Below, piece after piece: positions 51,632-58,207 of a DNA stretch of 58,207 nt. The notes under the pieces were generated by a model. It was not told the origin of the DNA. It did not search any database and saw only the letters and a list, made by a program, of their open reading frames with translations. The position numbers and the translations under genes were made by a program. Source of the DNA: SHZI01 sp964417725 (GTDB lineage: Bacteria; Pseudomonadota; Gammaproteobacteria; Steroidobacterales; GCA-2729495); the NCBI GenBank assembly GCA_964417725.1, contig CAYQIV010000018.1:1-58207 (forward strand). Direction: 5' to 3'. Within the stretch, counting starts at the first letter, position 1. Each line of letters opens with the position of its first letter.

Positions 51632-51966
51632 ACCGCCTCGACGACATCCTCGCCCTGACGGCAGCCATCGAGCAGCATGTGCTCGATGCCGACTGGACGG
51701 CGGCCGCCGAAATCGATACCCGGCGACGGGCGCTGCTGCTTGCGCTGTTCGACGAGCAGCCCGGCGCGGCACACGACAGCGCGGCGCGCGAGGTGCTGCA
51801 GCAGCTGATGGCACGCAACAACCAGCTCATGGCACAAGTCGGCGAGCAGCGCCACACCACGGACCAGACGCTGCGCCAGCTCAACGCGGCGCCCACGGCG
51901 ATGCGCGCCTACGACCGCAATACGCCGCGCGCCACGCTGCTGGCTGCCGCCGGAGAGCGGCCATGA
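51628..51966 (+). CDS. fliT: FliT-like flagellar chaperone
   Basis: 112 residues, all helical: LDDILALTAAIEQHVLDADW then TRRRALLLALF and LMARNNQLMAQVGEQRHTTDQTLRQL, which fits FliT in size, helix pattern and place after fliS. Sequence conservation in this family is low, so the call rests partly on context. FliT binds FliD and in enterics FlhDC. It overlaps both fliS and the PilZ gene by four bases. Confidence 0.82.
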   Translation: MNRLDDILALTAAIEQHVLDADWTAAAEIDTRRRALLLALFDEQPGAAHDSAAREVLQQLMARNNQLMAQVGEQRHTTDQTLRQLNAAPTAMRAYDRNTPRATLLAAAGERP

Positions 51967-52577
51967 TTGCGGCACCGCCGGGCAGCCACGACGACGGCTT
52001 CTCCGGCCTGGCGCTGCACGACCACCTGCCGCTGCGCTGGGAGCCCTCACCGCTCGAGGACCCCGCCGAAGTCGAACTGTGCAACCTGGAAACCGCACGT
52101 GCCCTGCAGGCGCTGGCCGTCTTCGAGGAAATGCCGCGGGAACTGCCCAACGACACCACACACATGCACCAGGAACTGGCCCATATCGAGGCCAAGATCG
52201 ACGTGCTGCTGTCGCTGGTGACACGCCTGGCCAGGGAACGCCAGGGGGTGCCGCAGCCCCATGCCACGGTCCTGCATGCCGACGGCATCGAGTGGAGCGG
52301 GCCGGAGGTCGAGCGCACGCGCAACGGTGACACCGGCATCCTCATCCTCTATCCGAATCCCGCCATGCCGCTCCCCTTCCGCCTGCCGTCGCGCATCGTC
52401 GGCTCGGCGGAGCGCAATGGCACGCGCTGGCGTCGGCTGCACTTCGAACAGCTCAGCAGCACGGTCAGCGTCGGCATCGAGAAACTCGTGTTCCGCCGCC
52501 ACCGCCGCCAAGTGGCCCTGTCACGCGGCACGGACGTTTTCTCCCGAACCGGCATCCACCGCGCGCCAAAATTCTGA
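51963..52577 (+). CDS. Degenerate PilZ-domain protein in the flagellar operon
   Basis: 204 residues. A heptad-rich helix (HQELAHIEAKIDVLLSLVTRL, about 60-80) precedes a PilZ-like beta-barrel (about 90-190). The second PilZ motif appears as HADGIEWSG instead of D/N-x-S-x-x-G, and the RxxxR motif is not clear, so c-di-GMP binding is doubtful. A coiled-coil plus non-canonical PilZ resembles the tetrameric Xanthomonas protein XC6012 (recalled, not searched). It overlaps fliT by four bases. It is likely a structural or regulatory partner in flagellar control. Confidence 0.75.
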   Translation: MIAAPPGSHDDGFSGLALHDHLPLRWEPSPLEDPAEVELCNLETARALQALAVFEEMPRELPNDTTHMHQELAHIEAKIDVLLSLVTRLARERQGVPQPHATVLHADGIEWSGPEVERTRNGDTGILILYPNPAMPLPFRLPSRIVGSAERNGTRWRRLHFEQLSSTVSVGIEKLVFRRHRRQVALSRGTDVFSRTGIHRAPKF

Positions 52578-52673
52578 CCTCCGCGGCCCGCTCAGGGTCA
52601 ACGCATCGACGGGGTCGCTCCGGATCCGCCATGGATTCCCGCAACATATTGTTTTGATTGGCCATGAATGGGC

Positions 52674-52690
52674 CGGCACGCATCTTGCTT
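52674..52690 (+). promoter_or_regulatory. Sigma-54 promoter of fleSR
   Basis: CGGCAC (52674-52679), five bases, TTGC (52685-52688). The 16 bases 52675-52690 equal those of the fliD promoter. It is 52 bases before the fleS ATG. Confidence 0.82.
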
Positions 52691-52725
52691 GAAGATCTGC
52701 CGGGACACCCAGCGATGGCCAGGCA

Positions 52726-53838
52726 ATGACCCTTGCAGACACGGAAAGACGCTCGCCCGACGCCGATGCGAACACGGCCGCAGGCACCCCGCCCCAACCC
52801 GGCAGCCCGGCTGACCCGGGCACGACGGCGGCCCTGCCCGCCTGCGTCCTGATCCTCGGCGACGACGGGCGGATCCGCGAAGCCAATGACCAGGCCTGGG
52901 CGCTGTTCGGTCGCCCCCTCGATGGCGAAACGTGGCCGGCGGTTCTCGCGCGACTCGAAGCCACCGGTGACCCGGCCGGCGAGATCACGCTCGGCGACGG
53001 CCGCCGCCTGCGCATTGCCGAGCGGCGCATCGGCCCTCACGGCGGCGCCCTGCTCCTCATCGACGACATCACCAGCCAGCGCAAACTCACCGACGCGCTG
53101 GCCCGTCACCGGCGCCTGGCGGCGCTCGGCGAGATGGCGGCGACGATCGCCCACCAGATCCGCACACCGCTGTCGGCCGCCCTGCTCTACGCCTCGAACG
53201 CGGCAAGCCCCACGCTCCGGCCTGAGCGGCGCGAGGAACTGCTGGGGCGGGCCATCGACTGCCTGCACGACCTCGAGCAGCTGGTCAGCGACATGCTCGG
53301 TTTTGCCCGCGGCGCGGTGACCCGCGACACCTGGGTCACGCTGGCCGACGTGGCGGCCGGTTTGCGCACCGCCGCGGAACCCCTGCTGCAGCCAGGCCAG
53401 CAACTGCACATCGGCCGGCCCGCCGGCCGGCTCGGCTTCCACGGCAACCGCGAAGCCGTGACGGGTGCGCTGCTCAACCTCGTCAGCAACGCCCTGCAGT
53501 CGGCCGGTGCCCGGGCCCGCGTCGACGTCAGCCTCGGCAGCGGCCCCGAGGGCGTCGAGATCCGCGTCGCCGACAACGGGCCCGGCGTGCCACCGGCACT
53601 GCGCCATCAGGTCTTCACACCGTTCTACACCTCGCGGGACGATGGCACGGGCCTCGGGCTGGCCGTCGTCCAGTCGGTGGCGGAGGCCCATGGCGGCAGC
53701 GTCCGCATTGAGGACAACCCCCCCCGCGGCGCCTGTTTCGTGCTGTCGCTGCCGGTCGCCGGCCGGCAGCAGGGGCAGACCCGTCACCTCGGCCTCGGGC
53801 GCCGCAGCAACCGGCGCAAGGAGCATCAGGCCGCATGA
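52726..53838 (+). CDS. fleS: Flagellar sensor histidine kinase FleS
   Basis: 370 residues, soluble. A PAS-like domain (VLILGDDGRIREANDQAWALFG, about 41-62) is followed by the dimerisation domain with His143 in ATIAHQIRTPLS. The ATPase domain has the N box NLVSNALQSA, the G1 box VADNGPGVP and the G2 box GTGLGLAVVQSV. There are no membrane segments. It phosphorylates FleR to trigger the middle class of flagellar genes. The stop overlaps the fleR start (ATGA). Confidence 0.95.
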   Translation: MTLADTERRSPDADANTAAGTPPQPGSPADPGTTAALPACVLILGDDGRIREANDQAWALFGRPLDGETWPAVLARLEATGDPAGEITLGDGRRLRIAERRIGPHGGALLLIDDITSQRKLTDALARHRRLAALGEMAATIAHQIRTPLSAALLYASNAASPTLRPERREELLGRAIDCLHDLEQLVSDMLGFARGAVTRDTWVTLADVAAGLRTAAEPLLQPGQQLHIGRPAGRLGFHGNREAVTGALLNLVSNALQSAGARARVDVSLGSGPEGVEIRVADNGPGVPPALRHQVFTPFYTSRDDGTGLGLAVVQSVAEAHGGSVRIEDNPPRGACFVLSLPVAGRQQGQTRHLGLGRRSNRRKEHQAA

Positions 53839-55211
53839 ACAGACCCTTGCCCCTCCTGCTCGTCGAAGACGACCGCGTGCTGCGCGAGGCGCTGGCCGAA
53901 ACGCTCACCCTCGCCGGCCATGAGGTGCTGACCGCCAGCGACGGCGAAGCCGCACTGCGCACGCTGGCCGACACCCCGGTCGCCGGCGTCGTCACCGACC
54001 ATCAGATGAAGCCGATGGACGGCTCCACCCTGCTGCGCGCCATCCGCGCCGAACGGCCCTGCCTGCCGGTGCTGATGATCACGGCCCATGGCACCATCGA
54101 GCACGCCGTGCGCTGCATGAGCGAAGGGGCCACCGATTACCTCGTCAAGCCTTTTGCCGCCCCGGATCTGCTCGACCGGCTGCGCCAGATCCTGCCGGGT
54201 CGCGACCCGGACACGGCACTGGTCGCCGTCGACCCGCGCAGCCTCGAGCTGCTCGAGATCGTCGAACGCGTCGCGACCAGCGACGCCACCGTACTCATCA
54301 GCGGCGAAAGCGGCACCGGCAAGGAAGTCATCGCGCGGCGCCTGCACCAGCGCTCGGCCCGTGCCAAGGGGCCATTCGTCGCCCTGAACTGCGCGGCGAT
54401 TCCGGAAAACATGCTCGAGGCCCTGCTCTTCGGTCACGAGAAGGGCGCCTTCACCGGGGCCCACGAATCACGGCCGGGAAAGTTCGAGCAGGCGCGCGGC
54501 GGCACCCTGCTGCTCGACGAAATCAGCGAGATGGACACCGGCCTGCAGGCCAAGCTGTTGCGGGTCCTGCAGGAGCGCGAGGTCGAACGCATCGGCGGTC
54601 GCCAGCCGATTCCGCTCGACGTACGCGTCATCGCCACCACCAATCGCGACCTGGCCGCAGAAGTGACCGCCGGGCGCTTCCGCGAGGACCTCTACTACCG
54701 GCTCAGCGTATTCCCGCTGGCCATCCCGCCGCTGCGCCAGCGGCCGCTCGACATCGAACCGCTGGCCCGCCATTTCCTCGCCCGGGGCACGGCACCGGAA
54801 CGCGGCACGCCGGCACTGACCGACGAGGCCCTGGCCCTGTTGCTGGCCCATGACTGGCCGGGCAACGTCCGCGAACTGCACAACCTCCTGCAGCGTGCCG
54901 CGATCCTGTGCAACGGCAACGTGATCCGGCCCGGTGACCTGCGCCTGACGCCGGCACCCTCTGCCATTGCCGGCCCTGCACCGGCTGCCGTGCCGGCCCT
55001 GCCCGGCACGGGCAACGACCTCCACGGCAGCATGGCCAGCGTCGAGGGACAGATCATCACTTCGGCATTGCGCCGTGCCGGCAGCCGCCAGGCCGCCGCC
55101 GAACTGCTCGGCGTCAGCCCGCGCACGCTGCGTTACCGGATCGCGCGCCTGCGCGAGGCCGGAATGCCGATCCCCACCGCCCGCGGCGAAACCAGCCGCG
55201 CGACGCTCTGA
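53835..55211 (+). CDS. fleR: Sigma-54-dependent response regulator FleR
   Basis: 458 residues. The receiver domain has phospho-acceptor Asp55 (VVTDHQMKP) and the acidic pair in LVEDDR. The AAA+ domain has the Walker A GESGTGKE, the sigma-54 contact loop GAFTGA and Walker B GGTLLLDEISEM. The C-terminal Fis-type helix-turn-helix is RQAAAELLGVSPRTLRYRI. It activates sigma-54 promoters of basal-body and hook genes. It is coupled to fleS. Thirty-six bases separate it from fliE, with no sigma-54 site seen there. Confidence 0.97.
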   Translation: MNRPLPLLLVEDDRVLREALAETLTLAGHEVLTASDGEAALRTLADTPVAGVVTDHQMKPMDGSTLLRAIRAERPCLPVLMITAHGTIEHAVRCMSEGATDYLVKPFAAPDLLDRLRQILPGRDPDTALVAVDPRSLELLEIVERVATSDATVLISGESGTGKEVIARRLHQRSARAKGPFVALNCAAIPENMLEALLFGHEKGAFTGAHESRPGKFEQARGGTLLLDEISEMDTGLQAKLLRVLQEREVERIGGRQPIPLDVRVIATTNRDLAAEVTAGRFREDLYYRLSVFPLAIPPLRQRPLDIEPLARHFLARGTAPERGTPALTDEALALLLAHDWPGNVRELHNLLQRAAILCNGNVIRPGDLRLTPAPSAIAGPAPAAVPALPGTGNDLHGSMASVEGQIITSALRRAGSRQAAAELLGVSPRTLRYRIARLREAGMPIPTARGETSRATL

Positions 55212-55247
55212 ACCACTGGACCGCGTGACAAGAGGGGCACCCGCACC

Positions 55248-55565
55248 ATGAGCCAACTCGAGATCAACCAGGTCATCTCGCAGATGCGCGCCCTGTCCGC
55301 CAGCATGCAGCGCCCGGCCGCCGCCGAGGCGCCCGCCGGACAGGCCGATTTCGCCGCGCTGCTGCGCGAGGGCATCGACAAGGTCAGCGCGCAGCAGGAA
55401 ACAGCGCAAACCATGATCACCGGGTTCCAGACCGGCACCGGCAGCGCCAGCCTTCCCGAGGTGATGGTGGCGATGCAGAAATCGAGCCTTTCCTTCACGG
55501 CCATGACCCAGGTGCGCAACCGTCTGGTCGAGGCCTACCAGGAAATCATGAACATGCCGATCTGA
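55248..55565 (+). CDS. fliE: Basal-body hub protein FliE
   Basis: 105 residues, typical length. The C-terminal half (SLPEVMVAMQKSSLSFTAM, then TQVRNRLVEAYQEIMNMPI) is the conserved FliE signature, and the N-terminal half is polar. It links the MS ring to the rod and is the first substrate of the type III export system. It precedes fliF by 29 bases. Confidence 0.97.
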   Translation: MSQLEINQVISQMRALSASMQRPAAAEAPAGQADFAALLREGIDKVSAQQETAQTMITGFQTGTGSASLPEVMVAMQKSSLSFTAMTQVRNRLVEAYQEIMNMPI

Positions 55566-55594
55566 GGTCGGCACACGGATAACGGGAGTCTTCC

Positions 55595-57220
55595 ATGGCG
55601 GCAGATACGCTCAGGATCAACAACCCGCTGGCAGCACTGACCCAGCTGCCGGGGATGCGCCAGCTGCTGGTGATACTCGGCCTCGCAGCCAGCATCTCGG
55701 TGGGCGTGACGGCCGCGTTCTGGATGCGCGAGCCGGGCTACGCCGTGCTCTACGCCAACGTTTCCGACAAGGAGGCCGGCGAGGTCGTCAACACGTTGAC
55801 CAGCGCGGCGATCCCCCACGAGCTTGACCGCAATACCGGTGCCATCAAGGTCCCGGCGGCACGCCTGCACGAGGCCCGCCTCAAGCTGGCCGAGCAGGGC
55901 CTGCCGCGCGGTGCCGGGTTCGGCCTCGAGATCATCAGCGGCGACAGCGGCTTCTCGACCAGCCAGTTCATGGAGGGCGCACGCTACCACCATGCGCTGG
56001 AAACCGAACTGGCGCGCACCATCGCCAACCTGCAGCCGGTGCAGAGTGCCCGCGTCCACCTCGCCGTGCCCAAGTCGACGGTCTTCCTCGGCCGCAAGCA
56101 GACGCCGGGGGCCTCGGTGCTGCTGCAGCTCTATCCCGGGCGCTCGCTCGCCGAGTCCCAGGTCGCCGCCATCGTCCACCTGGTCGCTTCCAGCATCCCC
56201 GACCTCGAGGCCGGCCGGGTCACCGTCGTCGACCAGCAGGGCCGGCTGCTCAACTCGCCCGAGGACAGCGCCGCGATGGGTCTCAATGCCCGTCAGCTCG
56301 ACTACGTGCGACGCCTCGAGACGGATTACGTGGCGCGCATCGAGTCGCTGCTGCTGCCGATGCTCGGCCCGGGACGGGCCCGCGCCACGGTGACGGCCGA
56401 CATCGACTTCACCCAGCGCGAGGAAACCCAGGAGCTCTACGATCCCGAGACCGTGGTGCGCAGTGAACAGGTTGCCGAAGAGCGCAGCAGCGGCGCCTTC
56501 AACGGTGGCATCCCCGGTGCGCTCAGCAACCAGCCACCCGACACGCCAGCCGCTGCGGTGCCGGCGGATGCCGTGGCCGCCCAGGCGGCAGCGAGCAGCG
56601 CGGGCGGCGCCGGCCGGCCGCCGGGCAACGAGTCGATCCGGCGCACACGCAACTTCGAGATGGACCGCACCACCAGCCATGTGCGTCAGGCGCAGGGCAC
56701 CATCCGCCGGCTGTCGGTGGCAGTGCTGATCGACGAAAAGCAGATCGTCGACGATGCCGGCGAGGTGTCGACGCAGAAGCTGTCCGGCGATGAACTCGCC
56801 GAACTGACGCGCCTGATCCGCGACGCCGTCGGCTTCGACGAACAGCGCGGCGACAGCCTCAGCATCGGCAACGTGGCCTTCTACCAGAACCCGGCGGAAG
56901 ACGAACTGCCCGAGGCCGGATTCTTCGACAACCCCGCCTACCAGACGCTGGCCAAGCAGGCGCTGGCCGGCCTCCTCCTCATCGGCGTCGCCCTGCTGCT
57001 GGTGCGCCCGCTGCTCGGCGCTCTGGCCGGCGGCAGCGGCGGCTCGGTACTGGCCGGCGCGGGCGGCAGCGCGGGCGGCGCCACGGCCAGCCTCGCCACC
57101 GACACGCCCCGTGCGCCCCTGAGCTTCGACGACAAGATCAGCGTCGCGCGCCAGCTCGCCGACCGCAACCCGGAACGCGTGGCACAGATCGTCAGGACAT
57201 GGATGCAGACCGATGGCTGA
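55595..57220 (+). CDS. fliF: MS-ring protein FliF
   Basis: 541 residues, slightly short of the usual 550-570. Two membrane helices (about 24-42 and 450-470) enclose a large periplasmic region with ring-building motifs (EPGYAVLYANVSDKEAGEVV, QGLPRGAGFG, then LAVPKSTVFLGRKQTPGASV). The cytoplasmic C-terminus that binds FliG ends VAQIVRTWMQTDG. The stop overlaps the fliG start by eight bases. Confidence 0.97.
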   Translation: MAADTLRINNPLAALTQLPGMRQLLVILGLAASISVGVTAAFWMREPGYAVLYANVSDKEAGEVVNTLTSAAIPHELDRNTGAIKVPAARLHEARLKLAEQGLPRGAGFGLEIISGDSGFSTSQFMEGARYHHALETELARTIANLQPVQSARVHLAVPKSTVFLGRKQTPGASVLLQLYPGRSLAESQVAAIVHLVASSIPDLEAGRVTVVDQQGRLLNSPEDSAAMGLNARQLDYVRRLETDYVARIESLLLPMLGPGRARATVTADIDFTQREETQELYDPETVVRSEQVAEERSSGAFNGGIPGALSNQPPDTPAAAVPADAVAAQAAASSAGGAGRPPGNESIRRTRNFEMDRTTSHVRQAQGTIRRLSVAVLIDEKQIVDDAGEVSTQKLSGDELAELTRLIRDAVGFDEQRGDSLSIGNVAFYQNPAEDELPEAGFFDNPAYQTLAKQALAGLLLIGVALLLVRPLLGALAGGSGGSVLAGAGGSAGGATASLATDTPRAPLSFDDKISVARQLADRNPERVAQIVRTWMQTDG

Positions 57221-58207
57221 ACTCCTCGACATGTCCGGCACCGAGCGTGCCGCGATCTTCCTCATGTCGCTGCCTGAAAAGGAAGCGGCGGAAGTCATGC
57301 GCCACATGCCGGTCGGCGAGGTCCAGCGCATCGGCAAGGCGATCGCCTCGCTGCGTCAGGTGTCGCGCCAACAGGCCAATCTGGTGCTGGAGACCTTCAC
57401 CAACCATGTCGAGAGCGACGCCCCGCTGGGCGGGCGCTCGCCGAAGTTCCTCAAACGCCTGCTGACCACCTCGCTGGGCGAGGAAAAGGCCGCCTCGGTC
57501 CTCGAACGCATCGTCGACGAAGAGCCCAGGGGGCTCGACTCGCTGCAGCTCATGGAGGCGCGCGAGATCGCCGAGGTCATCCACCACGAGCACCCGCAGG
57601 TGATCGCCGTGGTGTTGTCCGGACTCGACGCGCAGAAATCAGCCCAGGTCATCGGCGAGCTGCCGCTGAGGCTGTCCACCGATGTCGTGACGCGCATCGC
57701 CCGCCTGCAGGAAGTACCCCAGGACACCATCGGGGAACTCAACGAAGTCATGCAGCAGCGATTCTCCCAGTCGGGCGGCTTCAAGCTGACGGCGATGGGC
57801 GGGGTGCGCACCGCGGCCGGCATCCTCAACAGCGCCAACAAGGAAATCGAACAGCAGATCATCGAGCAGATGAACCAGACGCACGCCGCCCTGTGCCAGG
57901 AAATCCAGGACAACATGTTCGTTTTCGAGAACCTGCTCGGCGTCGACGACCGCGGCATCCAGGCGCTGGTACGCGAGATCACCACCGACATCCTCGTCGT
58001 CGCCCTCAAGGGCGCCGACAGCGCCCTGCAGGACAAGATCTTCCGCAACATGTCCAAGCGCGCCGGCGAGATGCTCCGCTCGGACCTCGAGGCCAAGGGC
58101 CCGGTGCGGCTCGCCGAGGTCGAGGCCGCGCAGAAGGAAATCGTCACCACGGCGCGCCGCCTGGCCGACGAAGGCACGATCATCCTCGGCGCGGGAGGCG
58201 ACGACTT
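57213..58207 (+). CDS. fliG: Flagellar motor switch protein FliG (3' end cut by the window)
   Basis: 331 complete codons are visible; the family is about 330-340 residues, so only the last few residues are missing. The N-terminal LDMSGTERAAIFLMSLPEKEAA, the EHPQVIAVVLSGLD block (the EHPQ motif) and the C-terminal torque region (NMFVFENLLGVDDRGIQALV, with conserved charged residues) are intact. It connects FliF to the C-ring and interacts with the stator MotA. The start ATG 57213 lies inside the end of fliF. Confidence 0.97.
   Translation, partial: MAELLDMSGTERAAIFLMSLPEKEAAEVMRHMPVGEVQRIGKAIASLRQVSRQQANLVLETFTNHVESDAPLGGRSPKFLKRLLTTSLGEEKAASVLERIVDEEPRGLDSLQLMEAREIAEVIHHEHPQVIAVVLSGLDAQKSAQVIGELPLRLSTDVVTRIARLQEVPQDTIGELNEVMQQRFSQSGGFKLTAMGGVRTAAGILNSANKEIEQQIIEQMNQTHAALCQEIQDNMFVFENLLGVDDRGIQALVREITTDILVVALKGADSALQDKIFRNMSKRAGEMLRSDLEAKGPVRLAEVEAAQKEIVTTARRLADEGTIILGAGGDD

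Noticed and set aside
49784..51814. 676-codon open frame on the minus strand
   Set aside because: Antisense to fliD and fliS, with Asp/Val/Ala-rich low-complexity translation and no domain.
1..58207. CRISPR array, prophage or insertion sequence
   Set aside because: No direct-repeat array, transposase, integrase or phage structural gene was seen; base composition looks even throughout.

Overview
High-G+C bacterial chromosome, almost certainly a motile gammaproteobacterium. The flagellar order flgA-flgM-flgN / flgBCDEFGHIJKL / fliC-flaG-fliD-fliS-fliT / fleS-fleR / fliEFG, with sigma-54 and sigma-28 style promoters, is the polar-flagellum layout of Pseudomonas, Xanthomonadales, Nevskiales and Steroidobacterales relatives. 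A deoxyhypusine-synthase-like gene in an agmatine-route polyamine operon fits that group. The species cannot be named from this window.

Region 1 (1-13.2 kb) is an accessory redox region. A minus-strand operon carries two DUF1838 proteins with Tat-type leaders, an orphan [2Fe-2S] subunit of the isoquinoline-oxidoreductase type and a lipoprotein cytochrome c. It faces an SDR oxidoreductase with a Tat/lipobox leader across a promoter holding a 7-9-7 inverted repeat. An exported peroxiredoxin, a VAO/GlcD-type FAD oxidase, an MFS transporter and a flavin-reductase-like protein follow. Next is a three-gene molybdenum hydroxylase whose FAD subunit has the four-cysteine insert known from 4-hydroxybenzoyl-CoA reductase.

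Region 2 (13.2-23.4 kb) mixes molybdenum-cofactor genes (moaA, xdhC, moaB), which plausibly serve that hydroxylase, with metabolic genes (PEBP protein, acetoacetyl-CoA synthetase, quinone oxidoreductase, alanine dehydrogenase, CBS protein, gloB), tRNA-Arg(ACG) and a CIA30-like protein.

Region 3 (23.4-34.3 kb) holds a translationally coupled operon of a CarH/AerR-like cobalamin-binding protein plus a MacAB/Lol-type ABC exporter. It also holds the polyamine set aguA, DHS-like, speA, aguB (arginine to agmatine to N-carbamoylputrescine to putrescine, then probably an aminobutyl transfer), a universal stress protein and a small His-rich secreted protein.

Region 4 (34.3 kb to the end) starts with a cyclic-di-GMP-I riboswitch in front of a small exported protein. 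The flagellar cluster follows, with recognisable sigma-54 promoters (flgB, fliD, fleS) and sigma-28 promoters (flgM, flgK, fliC). A degenerate PilZ protein occupies the place where fleQ often lies. The window ends inside fliG, within a few codons of its expected end.
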